This document shows positions 16,616 to 26,411 of a stretch of DNA of 64,000 bases, one piece after another. Source of the stretch: Pseudoalteromonas piscicida. Lineage in GTDB: Bacteria; Pseudomonadota; Gammaproteobacteria; Enterobacterales; Alteromonadaceae. How positions within the stretch are numbered: position 1 is the first letter of the stretch; the number at the start of each line of letters is the position of its first letter. A program made the translations under genes and the position numbers. The stretch lies in NCBI RefSeq assembly GCF_000238315.3, contig NZ_CP011925.1, forward strand, positions 248,001 through 312,000, in the 5' to 3' direction. Under the pieces are notes generated by a model that was not told where the DNA came from, made no database searches, and saw only the letters and a list, made by a program, of their open reading frames with translations.

Positions 16616-17940
16616 ACCTGATTTCATTATTAGAGTATCTAACCATGCAAATTGTTGTTTGGGTGCAAAGTTACTTATCGTTGTTGGTTTTATTTATTCC
16701 ACTTTACTTAGCCTACGAGCTCCCGCTTTTTATTCTCATTACCTTTGGAATTTGTAAATGGCTAAAATTAAAAAGCACTTATGAGTCTACTGCGAGCCAC
16801 TATCTACCCAATGTAAGCTGCATTATTACTTGTTACAGCGAGGGAGAGGCCGTTAAACAAACCATTATTTCACTAATGGAACAAACCTACCCCGGGAAAA
16901 TTGAAATTATTGCAGTAATTGATGGTGCTGTACAAAACAACCATACCTATGAGGCTGCCAAATATTGTAAGAGAGTATTTAATCGACCAAGTCGTAATAT
17001 TGTTCTCTTACCTAAATGGCAAAGGGGAGGGCGAGTATCAACATTAAATGCTGGTTTGTCTTTTGCCACAGGTGAAATTATCGTCAATGTTGATGCTGAT
17101 ACCTCCTTTGACAATGATATGTTATCCCATTTGGTACGCTTATTTGAAAATCCAGATGTGCCAGCTGTCGGTGGGGCGCTACGAGTTCGAAATGTAGATA
17201 AATCTATGTGGACAAAAATGCAGGCGATAGAATACCTGGTCTCCATGCAAGGCGGAAAGACTGGATTAGCGCAATGTAACATGATCAACAATATATCTGG
17301 TGCTTTTGGGGCATTTCGACGCGATTTTTTGAAGCAAATCGGTGGTTGGGACACGCATACAGCAGAAGATTTAGATTTGACCGTTCGGATCAAACAATAT
17401 TTTCGACGCTACCCAAATATGGAGGTGCCCTATGCAACTGCTTCAATCGCACATACCGATGCGCCAAGCACAGTAGGAGATTTGGTAAAACAACGCTTAC
17501 GTTGGGATGGAGATTTACTATTTCTATATCTAAGAAAACACTGGCCAGCATTTACACCTAAATTACTTGGCTGGAAGAGTTTTATTTTTACACTTCTTTA
17601 TGGCTACATTCAAAATGTTATTCTGCCATTCGTGATTTTAATTCACTCTGTCGCAGTGCTGCTCTTATTCCCGTGGCAATTTGCATTAGCGCTATTCATC
17701 GTAATCTATGGCTTATATCTATTCACCATCAGCTATTTCTACTTTCTGGTTTTAGTCAGTATTTCCGAGAGGCCCAAGCAAGACTTAAAACTCGCCTTTT
17801 GGCTCCCTCTATATCCAATATATGCATTTTTTATGAGAACAGTATGTTGTTTTGCTTTATTGAACGAACTCGTGCGACGCTCTCACGAAGAGACAAGTAT
17901 GGCACCATGGTGGGTGCTTAAACGCGGCGAGAAGTTTTAA
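16612..17940 (+). CDS. Membrane GT2 glycosyltransferase (polysaccharide synthase type)
   Basis: 442 residues. N-terminal membrane helices (LSLLVLFIPLYLAYELPLFI) precede a processive GT2 catalytic domain with IDGAV, VDADTSF (DxD), TAEDLDLT (the ED base) and QRLRWDGD (Q-x-x-RW). Three or four C-terminal helices follow from about residue 320. This is the architecture of BcsA/PgaC/hyaluronan-type synthases that make and export a beta-linked polymer, but without a PilZ domain. The start overlaps the TackOD1 gene and a HlyD-like gene follows, so the three form an exopolysaccharide-like unit. The polymer cannot be inferred. Confidence 0.88.
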   Translation: MNLISLLEYLTMQIVVWVQSYLSLLVLFIPLYLAYELPLFILITFGICKWLKLKSTYESTASHYLPNVSCIITCYSEGEAVKQTIISLMEQTYPGKIEIIAVIDGAVQNNHTYEAAKYCKRVFNRPSRNIVLLPKWQRGGRVSTLNAGLSFATGEIIVNVDADTSFDNDMLSHLVRLFENPDVPAVGGALRVRNVDKSMWTKMQAIEYLVSMQGGKTGLAQCNMINNISGAFGAFRRDFLKQIGGWDTHTAEDLDLTVRIKQYFRRYPNMEVPYATASIAHTDAPSTVGDLVKQRLRWDGDLLFLYLRKHWPAFTPKLLGWKSFIFTLLYGYIQNVILPFVILIHSVAVLLLFPWQFALALFIVIYGLYLFTISYFYFLVLVSISERPKQDLKLAFWLPLYPIYAFFMRTVCCFALLNELVRRSHEETSMAPWWVLKRGEKF

Positions 17941-17964
17941 ACCTTTGAACATATTTCAATAGGT

Positions 17965-19059
17965 ATGCATATGAAACTTAAATTTAAAGGGTCGACTAAA
18001 GTTGATCACCCCACCCAAGAGCACGGTATGAAGATCCCTTATACAGGGCCAAAAAGAGTGTCTTATCAATTTAGATGGTATTTATTACTGGTTATTGCAT
18101 TTAGCCCTGTGTGTATTCTTGCTTGGTTTTACCTTGTCCCTCAGTTCAAAGTTGAAGCTGTAGGTATAGTTACTAGCGAGCCTTTGGTGATCAGTGCCCC
18201 TAGCAGTGGCACAGTCGAGAAGGTAGAAGTGTTGCTGGGAGAATTAGTAAAACAAGATCAGAAGCTACTAGAGCTATATAATTTTGAATTATCTGGTCAA
18301 TATCAAGAAGTGAATCGACAGCTGCTTTCATTAACTCAACAGAAAACGCCATTTACTGATGATATTCTAAGTCAACTAGAGACGAGAAAGGCTGTCGCAA
18401 AACATGGCGTGGAACGACAGCAAGATTTACTGGATAAATATAAAGAGTATCAAAAGCGTGGGGTTGTACCTGTATCTAACTTGGCTAGTGCTGTAGCAGC
18501 TCTAAATGCGGCTGAGCTTAATTTGGAGCAGACTAAGGTTGATATTTTACGAGAGAAAGAGCGGCAAGACATGGAAAGACTTTACGGCTTAAAAGGCCAG
18601 CGCTATCAACAATTAACAATCGAGTTTGCACGTTTGTCGGCATTAAACCAAAGTTTAACAGTTAATACACCGCTTGCAGGTAGGGTGAATGATGTATTTG
18701 TCCAAGAGGGTCAATATGTTGTGGTTAATGAGCCATTGTTCTCCGTTGTGACTGAAAAAACAGTAAAAGTACACGGGTATCTCGCACCTAAGTATTTAGA
18801 GTATTCAAAAATCGGGCAGAAAGCGGTCGTAAAATTGCCCAATGGTAAGCGGTTTGATGCGGTTATTAATGAATACACTGAGCTAACGAGCAAAATTCCA
18901 TCGCAGTTATCAGGACCTTTTGAAGGCCAAAAGGCAGCATTAAAGCTGATATTAAAAGTAAGTTTACCCGCGGAATATCAAATTGAAGGGTTACCCGTTA
19001 CGATACTGTTTGAAAGACAGGCGGTAAGCCGTATTTCGGACCTGTGGACAAAGGGATAA
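17965..19059 (+). CDS. HlyD-family membrane-fusion / adaptor protein
   Basis: 364 residues: one N-terminal transmembrane helix (WYLLLVIAFSPVCILAWFYL), then a split biotinyl-lipoyl domain (VISAPSSGTVEKVEVLLGELV and later VNTPLAGRVNDVFVQEGQYV) around a helical hairpin with coiled coil, and a C-terminal beta barrel. It resembles the Alg44/HlyD-type periplasmic adaptors that accompany polysaccharide synthases. It lies 24 bases downstream of the GT2 gene. No transporter or outer-membrane channel is encoded next to it. Confidence 0.85.
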   Translation: MHMKLKFKGSTKVDHPTQEHGMKIPYTGPKRVSYQFRWYLLLVIAFSPVCILAWFYLVPQFKVEAVGIVTSEPLVISAPSSGTVEKVEVLLGELVKQDQKLLELYNFELSGQYQEVNRQLLSLTQQKTPFTDDILSQLETRKAVAKHGVERQQDLLDKYKEYQKRGVVPVSNLASAVAALNAAELNLEQTKVDILREKERQDMERLYGLKGQRYQQLTIEFARLSALNQSLTVNTPLAGRVNDVFVQEGQYVVVNEPLFSVVTEKTVKVHGYLAPKYLEYSKIGQKAVVKLPNGKRFDAVINEYTELTSKIPSQLSGPFEGQKAALKLILKVSLPAEYQIEGLPVTILFERQAVSRISDLWTKG

Positions 19060-19167
19060 GCATAAGTATTGACCCAAAGTTCGGGTAGTGCTTCGCGACT
19101 TGAGGCACTATTCTAGGGGGGATTCGCCGAGAGGGGCTAGTAACGGAGTCTGCGTGTTGCACCCTCT

Positions 19168-19980
19168 TTATTTATAGAAAAGCCGTGAAAGCGTCATGCT
19201 TTCGTCATCGAGAAACGCTCGCGGGTTTACCCCTGTGAATGCTTTAAAATCCTTAATAAAGTGAGACTGATCATAATAATTGCTTTTGTACGCGATGTTG
19301 GTGAGATTGTCTTCACGATTTATGAGGAGTGTCAAAGCGCTTTGCAAGCGTACAAGTTTACTTAAATGTTTTGGACTAATACCGACAAGGTCTAAAAACT
19401 TCCGCTCGAGTTGGCGCCTTTTATTGGTATTTGATTTGGTGATTGCATTAACTGATATATCGCCATTTTGTGCAAAGATAATGTCTACCGTTGTTTTTAC
19501 AATGTGCTCAATTGTTCGCGGGTCGCTCAGTTTGTGAAGGAGAAAGGCCTCTAAAATCTCAATCCTTTGGCTTGTGTTTCGCGCTTGAATGATATCGCTT
19601 TCAAGCTTCGCGGCCTAATCGGGTTTAAACAGTTCGTAAATCGATGTTTCTTGATTTTTTAAGCTCTTTATCGGTTTCGAAATAAAGTGGGAAAAGGCAT
19701 ACGGAAAGAAGCTGGCCGAAAAGGTATGGACGTATCCGGTTGGTTGAATATAAAAAGGTGAAACGGTTTGGCCAAGTACCATTGCGCGCGGTTGCAGTAT
19801 GTAGTCATGTTCTGATGTATAGCGCTTAATATCGTCGCCCAATATAAAGGCCAGCTCAATGCAGCCGTCGGGGACAATACGTTGCTTTGCGGCATTTTTA
19901 TCTGCTGTAATTTCCAATGTCCAAAAGCAATTGATAAATGAGGATAAATTTTCACTAGGTAACAATTTTTTGTAATCCAT
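19168..19980 (-). pseudogene. AraC-family regulator with one in-frame stop
   Basis: The frame starts MDYKKLLPSENLSSFINCFW and runs 121 codons to a TAG (19615-19617). It then continues open in the same frame for about 148 codons to a TAA at 19168. The N-terminal part is the cupin-like sensor (DUF6597-like: VPDGCIELAF, PRAMVLGQ). The part after the stop carries the AraC DNA-binding region (NLTNIAYKSNYYDQSHFIKD, then FTGVNPRAF). The stop falls between the domains, so the regulator should be non-functional unless suppressed. Confidence 0.85.
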
Positions 19981-20100
19981 AAAACCTCCGCATCTAGCTA
20001 TGGACGGTTGAAATTTACAGCAAATAAAAACTAGCCTAGATTAGACGCGGGTAAATTTAGCAACCGTTTTATGGTCTGCTTTTTAGGCGTGCTTTACTTG

Positions 20101-20976
20101 CTACTGGCCTTTATTGATATGCTTATTTATCCAATCTTGGTAATAAGATACACGCGTTAATACGGCGGTTGAACCGTATTTACCTAAAGTATAATTTTCC
20201 AAATCACCTTCAATTTCTCGCCACGCTGCCAATCCAACCAATACCGGTGTAGAGCCTTGATAAATAATTGCTGCGCCGCCGCTATCTCCAGAGCCTATAG
20301 TGCCTTCTAATGGCAACGCATCGGCTCCTTGCTCGAAGGTAAATCTGAGCCAGTGGGCTTTTGCTTCTGTGATCACGTTGTTGTAAACATGCATTTGATA
20401 GTCGTCTTGAGTGAACGCCCAATCTGAGAAAAATTTGGTGACTTGATACCATGCATAGGTCGTTAGGCTTGGTCCCTCAGAGTCGTGCTCTTCACCGGTT
20501 ATCCCCGTTCCGATAGCGCCGCGACCAAACCCGGTTATTTCCATGCCTAACTCTTCATTTCCCTCATATATAGCGATGGGTTGAATGTGTGTCACAGGCT
20601 TACTTAAGCGAATTAATGCAATGTCTTTGGCGTTATTTAGCTGCTCCATAAGCGGTGTCGGGTCGCCTTCACTCCAATCACCTTCTACCTTTTTGTAATC
20701 CGGATGAATAATGATTTGTGCAATTTGATTTTCAACGCCATGTACCATGATAGGTTTGTCTTGGTAGTCATACATAAACGTATAAATGACGTGAGCTGGT
20801 GCCAACAACCAATGCTTATCGATTAACACCGAACCGCCTTGGAATGGCATATCAACATAAAACTGCGGGATGCTGTTAACCTTATACAAGTCAGGGTCAA
20901 CATCATGTCTTTTGACAACCGCATGGTTCTGAAAAGAGGCAAACATGAGCAAAAAAATGGCAAGGTATTTCATCAT
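20101..20976 (-). CDS. Secreted trypsin-like serine protease (S1)
   Basis: 291 residues with a signal peptide (MMKYLAIFLLMFASFQNHAV). The catalytic triad is visible: H62 in LLAPAHVIY, D118 in NAKDIALIRL and S232 in GSGDSGGAA. The spacing fits chymotrypsin-fold proteases. The residue before the GDSGG block is Gly rather than Asp, so I make no claim on specificity. An insertion around residues 150-215 (acidic, aromatic-rich) is longer than in trypsin. It stands alone; no partner is nearby. Confidence 0.92.
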   Translation of the reverse strand: MMKYLAIFLLMFASFQNHAVVKRHDVDPDLYKVNSIPQFYVDMPFQGGSVLIDKHWLLAPAHVIYTFMYDYQDKPIMVHGVENQIAQIIIHPDYKKVEGDWSEGDPTPLMEQLNNAKDIALIRLSKPVTHIQPIAIYEGNEELGMEITGFGRGAIGTGITGEEHDSEGPSLTTYAWYQVTKFFSDWAFTQDDYQMHVYNNVITEAKAHWLRFTFEQGADALPLEGTIGSGDSGGAAIIYQGSTPVLVGLAAWREIEGDLENYTLGKYGSTAVLTRVSYYQDWINKHINKGQ

Positions 20977-21378
20977 TATTCCTTATTTATTATGTTGTTA
21001 TTATTTCCAAAGTGGCCAATAAATCATCATACTGAAACTTTCTTTTCAATGCATTAATAAATGTACCTATTTTTTTATGCGGTGCTCTCCTTCAAAAATA
21101 TCTGTACGATCACCAGATTAAAAGAAATAAAAATAAATGGTTATTGTCATGCTATGACGCCAAAAATATTGCAAATTAGCTGGGAAATATGATTGATAAG
21201 AAATGTGACAGGTGCAATCAGGTTTGTAAGGTAACAGCATTAAGGTAAAATTAATTTACGTGCTCTAGGCTAGGCTATTTGCCGTTTATGCAATCAAAAG
21301 CGAGTTGCTTGCAAGGAGATCTCTGAAGGCTAAATCGCTTTGCGGTACTCACATAAAATAAATTGAAAGGAACAACGC
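20977..21378. other. Intergenic region, 402 bp
   Basis: It lies between two divergent genes (protease on minus, small exported protein on plus) and should hold their promoters. A ribosome binding site AAAGGAAC precedes 21379. I see no repeat, RNA gene or hidden coding region. Confidence 0.5.
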
Positions 21379-21873
21379 ATGATAAGGATGATATTTGCAA
21401 CTTTTCTATTGCTTTGGGGCATGCAGGTTAGCGCTCAAGAGCTTATCTTATCGAAGGTCGTCAAGTTAGAGGTCGACTCACCTATCACTATTTCGCATGT
21501 GTCTGAAACGTTAGTGTTGACGTTTAAAAACAGCAAACTACTTCACGAAACGTTAGACCCGAAAAGGTTTATACCTGCTGTTGATTTATCTGGGCATGAA
21601 CATCAATTTGTACGGAGTTTGTTTGAGGTCGATTCAAGAATGAAGTTGCCTGCTTGGCTCCGGGTACTTTCAAAAGAGGTCGCAAGCACCTATCAAATAC
21701 AAAATGTCCAACAAAAATCTATTCAAGAAATTACGATATTTAGTAGTTACAACAAAGAGGAAGCACACGGGATAGTGTTTGTTCTTGAAGCGCAAGTAAT
21801 TCATAAAATAGAGGTTTTTGGACAACAATTACAGTTTCAAAATGTGATAAATAACATAGCGACAAGGTATTAG
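21379..21873 (+). CDS. Exported protein of unknown function
   Basis: 164 residues with a signal peptide (MIRMIFATFLLLWGMQVSAQ, cleavage near residue 19). The mature part is a mix of beta strands and helices with no Cys and no motif that I recognise. AAAGGAAC lies eight bases before the ATG. It stands alone, with more than 200 bases on each side. Confidence 0.7.
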   Translation: MIRMIFATFLLLWGMQVSAQELILSKVVKLEVDSPITISHVSETLVLTFKNSKLLHETLDPKRFIPAVDLSGHEHQFVRSLFEVDSRMKLPAWLRVLSKEVASTYQIQNVQQKSIQEITIFSSYNKEEAHGIVFVLEAQVIHKIEVFGQQLQFQNVINNIATRY

Positions 21874-22078
21874 GGATCTAATAATCAAAGTGCGGCGCCG
21901 TAGAGCCAATCACCGCTGCTCAGCACGTTAAGTTACTGGCTTTCGATTCGCTAAAACTATCTAAGGCTTTGCTGTTAATCCAATCAAGCTTCAAATCTAA
22001 CCACACTTGACTTCAAGTTCACTTGAAGTAGTACAGTCACCACTTATTAGCATGGCGCAATGGTAGGAGTGGTAACGC

Positions 22079-23497
22079 ATGTTAGAAGATACGGTAAATA
22101 CAGAGGATAAAATTGCTCTGGGGGCCGGACAAAAGCGGGTGTTGTTCAGCTTGGCTGTGGTACTCATTTTGCCTACGCTTGGCATGAGTAGTATCAATGT
22201 CTTGTTGCCAACACTTGCTGAGGAGTTTGACGTGGGGCAGGCATTGGTGAATTGGGTAGTTGTGGCATATTTGCTTTCGCTTACCGCGTTTATTCTTGGT
22301 GCTGGCGCTATTGGAGATAGCCTTGGCCGAAAAAGGGCACTGCGCATTGGGATTAGCGTCTTTTGCGTGGGCTCCATTGTCGCAGGGCTGAGCGTAAATC
22401 TTTGGATGCTGATTGCTGCTAGGCTGTTCCAAGGCATTGGCGCTGCGCTGTTATTATCCCAAGTATTTGCGCTGGCAAGCGTTGCGATGCCAAAGCGTAA
22501 AGTTGGACTTGCAATGGGGCTACTCGGTACTACCGCTGCGATTGGCACGGCACTGGGACCATTGCTAAGTGGCGCAATGCTAGAGTGGTTATCATGGCAG
22601 TTCACTTTTTGGTTGATGATATTGCTTGGTGGTGCAGCTTACTTTTTAATAGCAAGATTTCTGCCTGATGATGTCGCAAATCCACCTGAGCTACAACGTT
22701 TTGATGTTATTGGAAGCGTGTGGCTGTCGGCGTCATGCCTATTTTATGTGTTGGCTATGCCATCGAGTAGTTCGTTTAGTCTTGTCTTGCATAGCGTATT
22801 TTTCTTATTTTCAGTGGCTTTTATCTACTGTTTTGTACAAAGCCAAAAGCGTGCTCAATTTCCACTTGTGAGTTTGGCTTTTCTTAAACACAAGCTACGC
22901 AATGCCTCGTTAATCGTGAGCTTTATAGTTGACGCCATCGCGATGTCGACATTAGTTGTCGGGCCTTTTTATCTTACTTATGCGTTAGGGCTAAGCCCAG
23001 TCACGGTTGGACTTATTGTGTCTATCGGGCCTTGTATTGCTGCTGTCGTAGGTTATCCATCAGGCGAGGTGGTTGATCATTTTGGTATCGCGTTTGCCAT
23101 GTTTTTGGGCTTGCTGATGATCCTCATTGGGACAATTAGCTTTGCAATCTTACCTTCATTATTTGGACTTTATGGCTATGTTGTGGCGTTATTTGTGTTA
23201 ACTCCCGGAAGGCAGTTGTTTCTAGCGGCTCACCATACCTTTGTGATGACGACAGTAGCCGAAAAAGAAAAGGGTATGGGATCTGGGCTCATTAATTTAT
23301 GTAAAAACTTAGGGCTAATGACCGGAGCCTCATTACTTGGTGGTGTATTTAGCGTGTTGTTGCAGGTAAAGAGTGCGGCTTTGGCAAGCTCTGCACAGCT
23401 GAATATGGCATTTTCAATGACTTTTTTACTCGCCGCACTGTTTATTTTGGTTTCGCTCGTTGCCGTATTTGTGATTAGCCGAAAGCAAGCGTTTTAA
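22079..23497 (+). CDS. MFS drug/solute exporter, DHA2-like (EmrB/QacA type)
   Basis: 472 residues, mostly transmembrane, about 14 helices, matching the DHA2 branch. Motif A is visible in GAIGDSLGRKRALRIG, and motif C-like glycines in GTTAAIGTALGPLLSGAML. The N-terminus IVLPTL...VNVLLPTLAEEF-type pattern (here LPTLGMSSINVLLPTL) is typical of proton-coupled multidrug antiporters. TAGGAG precedes the ATG. No regulator or adaptor gene is adjacent. The substrate is unknown; it lies just upstream of the biosynthetic-looking run at 23.6 kb on the same strand and might export its product. Confidence 0.88.
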   Translation: MLEDTVNTEDKIALGAGQKRVLFSLAVVLILPTLGMSSINVLLPTLAEEFDVGQALVNWVVVAYLLSLTAFILGAGAIGDSLGRKRALRIGISVFCVGSIVAGLSVNLWMLIAARLFQGIGAALLLSQVFALASVAMPKRKVGLAMGLLGTTAAIGTALGPLLSGAMLEWLSWQFTFWLMILLGGAAYFLIARFLPDDVANPPELQRFDVIGSVWLSASCLFYVLAMPSSSSFSLVLHSVFFLFSVAFIYCFVQSQKRAQFPLVSLAFLKHKLRNASLIVSFIVDAIAMSTLVVGPFYLTYALGLSPVTVGLIVSIGPCIAAVVGYPSGEVVDHFGIAFAMFLGLLMILIGTISFAILPSLFGLYGYVVALFVLTPGRQLFLAAHHTFVMTTVAEKEKGMGSGLINLCKNLGLMTGASLLGGVFSVLLQVKSAALASSAQLNMAFSMTFLLAALFILVSLVAVFVISRKQAF

Positions 23498-23607
23498 AAG
23501 TAGAATACGTATCACGAAAAATTTTTTCGTCCTTTTTTCAAACTTAAGGTTTTCTTAATTTTCGCTTTTTAAAGTTTTTACATCAGAACAGGAAAGGTGT
23601 GAAAACG

Positions 23608-24246
23608 ATGGGTGAAGCACTACAAGCAACAAACTCACAAAGTCGTCTTAGATGGGCAAACAAGACTTGCGGCTCGCGCGCTGAATTGGAGCACGCTATC
23701 CACAGTGGTTTTGCCCATGCTTTTGGCGCTGACATTCATGAGTATTATCCCCTTTTAAGCCATTTAAACTACAGTCAAAGCGATTGCTTTTTAGGTCTTA
23801 GATTTGCAGCCAAAGACGCATTATTTGTCGAGCAGTATCTTAATCGTCCGGTAGAGCAGTGCCTCTCAACGGTTTCAGAGCGTATTCATATCGCAGAACT
23901 TGGCAATTTGTTCTCAACAGGCCGAATGGCAACGTTAAGCCACTTTATTGTACTGACTCAAGCACTGCTTGAGAGTGACATCCGCTACTTGGTGTTTACG
24001 GCAACCAAACAAGTGCGTGCATTGATGAAGTTATGTCAAGTCGAGGTTAACAAGATTTCTTTGGCACACGGCACTATCGCTTCAGCCAAAGATTATGGCA
24101 GCTATTACCAATGTGCTCCGATGGTTTGTTCGGTGGATTTACATCAAGCCCAGCAGGTGATCACAAACACTGAAATGTATCAACACTTACTACAAGGACT
24201 CGAGGTGGAAATCGCGAGCTTAAAAGAGGCATTTTTATATGTGTGA
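23608..24246 (+). CDS. Thermostable-hemolysin (T_hemolysin) family protein
   Basis: About 212 residues from ATG at 23608, ten bases after AGGAAAGG; a GTG at 23599 is the alternative but sits too close to the ribosome binding site. The blocks RIHIAELGNLFSTGRMATLS and FTATKQVRALMKLCQVE match what I know of the thermostable hemolysin family, which is distantly GNAT-like. Despite the name these proteins have no signal peptide and travel with an acyl-ligase, a diiron oxidase-like protein and an SDR, as here, so an acyl-transfer role is more likely than haemolysis. First gene of a ten-gene overlapped run; its end overlaps the next start by eight bases. Confidence 0.85.
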   Translation: MGEALQATNSQSRLRWANKTCGSRAELEHAIHSGFAHAFGADIHEYYPLLSHLNYSQSDCFLGLRFAAKDALFVEQYLNRPVEQCLSTVSERIHIAELGNLFSTGRMATLSHFIVLTQALLESDIRYLVFTATKQVRALMKLCQVEVNKISLAHGTIASAKDYGSYYQCAPMVCSVDLHQAQQVITNTEMYQHLLQGLEVEIASLKEAFLYV

Positions 24247-25681
24247 TTTCTTAAAAAAACTGCCACATCAAGACAGTGATGTGATTTTACAACAAGGGCA
24301 AACTCGTCTCACTTTTGCTGAGGTAAAGTCTTACATGCAAGCATTGGCTGAGCGCTTTATTGTGATGAATGGTGAGGGTGTTGCGGTTTCGTTAGACAAC
24401 TCTATCGCTTGGTTATTGGTAGATTTTGCACTATTACAAGCGAATAAAGTGTCTATTCCAGTACCTCATTTCTTTACCACAGCGCAAGTCGAACACACCC
24501 TTGAGCAGTCAAAAGCAAACTGGTTGATCAGCGATACCAAGCTTGAAAATAGCGCTGAATTTTTGGTGTTGGATGTCTATGGTCAAGCAATCTATGTATA
24601 TCAAACTAGGTGCGAAAGCGCGGGAGGCTATTTTCCTAAAACGCAAAAGATCACTTATACCTCAGGTTCAACAGGCGCACCAAAAGGTGTATGTCTGTCG
24701 GTTGAAAACCAACTTGTAGTGGCGAGCAGTTTATGCGAAACCATCGCACTTAATCGCCCTAAGCACTTGTGTTTATTACCGCTACCTGTGTTGCTAGAAA
24801 ACATAGCGGGTGTGTATGCGCCGCTGTTGAGTGGTGGCATGGTTGAGGTAACCGAACTTGCGTCGCTAGGCTTTTCGGGCAGCCAATTGCTGTATCCACA
24901 AAAGTTGCTGCAAAAGATAAGTGAAGTACAACCAAATAGCTTAATTTTAGTGCCTGAGCTACTGCGTTGCCTGCTAAGTGCCGCACAGCAAGGGTGGCAA
25001 CCCCCTACAAGTTTACGCTTTATTGCGGTCGGTGGCGCTAAAGTTGACACTGAACTGCTACAGCAAGCTAAACAGCTGGGCTTACCTGTGTTTCAAGGGT
25101 ATGGGCTTTCCGAGTCGGGGTCTGTTGTTGCACTGAATACTGGTGAGCAAGATGGTAGCGTCGGTAAGTTACTGCCCCATATTCAGGCACGTATTGTGGC
25201 AGATGAGTTAGAGATCAAAGGGAATAACTTTTTAGGTTATTTGGGCAGCGAAGCGATAGCCCAAGATGCGTGGTTAAAAACCGGCGATAGAGTGTCGAAG
25301 CGTGAGCAGCATTTTGTCATTGAAGGCCGGCTAAAAAATCTTCTGATCAATAGCTTTGGACGCAATATTTCTCCCGAGTGGCCGGAGTCCGTTTTGCTTG
25401 CCTATGTACCTTTACTGCAATGCGTTGTGGTGGGTGATGGCAAGCCATTTTTAACGGCGCTTATTTATACCCCGACACAACTAACAGCAGCTGTGATTGA
25501 CAACGCCATTGAACTTGCCAACCAGCAACTCCCTGATTACGCAAAAATAAAACGTTATGTGCGCGTAGATGAAGCCTTTTCGGTAGGTAACGGCATGCTT
25601 ACCGCGAACGGTAGACCTAAACGCGATGTGATTTTAGCTAATTTCGCGCAGCAAATTTCAGCGCTTTACTCCCAGAATTAA
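24239..25681 (+). CDS. ANL-superfamily acyl-CoA/AMP ligase
   Basis: 480 residues, shorter than typical fatty-acyl-CoA ligases (about 550). It has the AMP-binding P-loop YTSGSTGAPKGVCLS, the YGLSESG motif (A5), TGD in LKTGDRVS and the GRLKNLLI hinge (normally GR-x-K). The extreme C-terminal lysine motif appears as NGRPKRD. It should activate a carboxylic acid, probably fatty, as acyl-AMP. It overlaps the hemolysin-family gene and is followed 46 bases later by the heme-oxygenase-like gene. The truncated N-terminal region suggests a divergent substrate pocket. Confidence 0.88.
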   Translation: MCDFLKKLPHQDSDVILQQGQTRLTFAEVKSYMQALAERFIVMNGEGVAVSLDNSIAWLLVDFALLQANKVSIPVPHFFTTAQVEHTLEQSKANWLISDTKLENSAEFLVLDVYGQAIYVYQTRCESAGGYFPKTQKITYTSGSTGAPKGVCLSVENQLVVASSLCETIALNRPKHLCLLPLPVLLENIAGVYAPLLSGGMVEVTELASLGFSGSQLLYPQKLLQKISEVQPNSLILVPELLRCLLSAAQQGWQPPTSLRFIAVGGAKVDTELLQQAKQLGLPVFQGYGLSESGSVVALNTGEQDGSVGKLLPHIQARIVADELEIKGNNFLGYLGSEAIAQDAWLKTGDRVSKREQHFVIEGRLKNLLINSFGRNISPEWPESVLLAYVPLLQCVVVGDGKPFLTALIYTPTQLTAAVIDNAIELANQQLPDYAKIKRYVRVDEAFSVGNGMLTANGRPKRDVILANFAQQISALYSQN

Positions 25682-25727
25682 TACGAAGCGGCAGAGTCCG
25701 TAGCTTCGGTTTAAAAGGAAAACGACA

Positions 25728-26411
25728 ATGAGCAACTTTTACCAAACCCTACAATCAGAAACGGAACAAGCGCGCCAATATCTACTAAGCGCACCAATTA
25801 TTCATGATGTTTTTCATGGTCAGATCACCAAAGGCCAATACGTTTCATTTTTACAGCAGGCGTTTCATCACGTAAAGCACACAGTACCACTCCTTATGGC
25901 GTGTGGTGCACGACTAGATGATAGTAAAGAGTGGTTGCGAGAAGCGATAGGGCATTACATCGAAGAAGAAATGGGACACCAAGAGTGGATCCTTAATGAT
26001 ATTGCCGCCTGTGGTGTGGATAAAGAAGTAATACGTCATAGCATGCCAAGCTTCGCAACTGAAATGATGGTTTCTTACGCCTACGACAGTATCGCTCGTA
26101 AACACCCACTGAGCTTTTTTGGCATGGTTAATGTGCTTGAGGGCACGTCCATCGCACTTGCCGATGATGCTGCTCGTCAAATTGCGAATAAGCTTGGTCT
26201 GCCTCGTAGCGCATTTTCCTATTTAACATCTCATGGCGCGTTAGATGTTGAACATATTGACTTTTTTGCAGGGTTGATGAACAAGATCAGCTGTGAAAAA
26301 GAGCAAGCGATCATTATTCACAGCGCTAAACAGTTTTATCGTTTGTATGGCGACATATTCCGCAACATTGAAGCGGTGCCTGCAGGTGTCGAATTTGCGG
26401 AGGTAAGCTGA
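25728..26411 (+). CDS. Heme-oxygenase-like diiron protein (TenA/UndA type)
   Basis: 227 residues, all-helical. Candidate metal ligands follow the heme-oxygenase-like oxidase pattern: E81-x-x-H84 in EEEMGHQEW, E138 in NVLEGTSIA and H176 in DVEHIDFF. The thiaminase TenA catalytic Cys arrangement is not seen, so an oxidase or oxygenase on an acyl or amino-acyl substrate is more likely than thiamin salvage. A good ribosome binding site AAAGGAAAA precedes the ATG. The context (ligase, GNAT-like protein, SDR) supports a role in fatty-acid-derived metabolite synthesis. The product is unknown. Confidence 0.8.
   Translation: MSNFYQTLQSETEQARQYLLSAPIIHDVFHGQITKGQYVSFLQQAFHHVKHTVPLLMACGARLDDSKEWLREAIGHYIEEEMGHQEWILNDIAACGVDKEVIRHSMPSFATEMMVSYAYDSIARKHPLSFFGMVNVLEGTSIALADDAARQIANKLGLPRSAFSYLTSHGALDVEHIDFFAGLMNKISCEKEQAIIIHSAKQFYRLYGDIFRNIEAVPAGVEFAEVS

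Noticed and set aside
25914..26180. 88-residue minus-strand frame inside the diiron gene, and other antisense frames of similar kind
   Set aside because: They are shadows of the intact sense genes with no start signals and no protein pattern.
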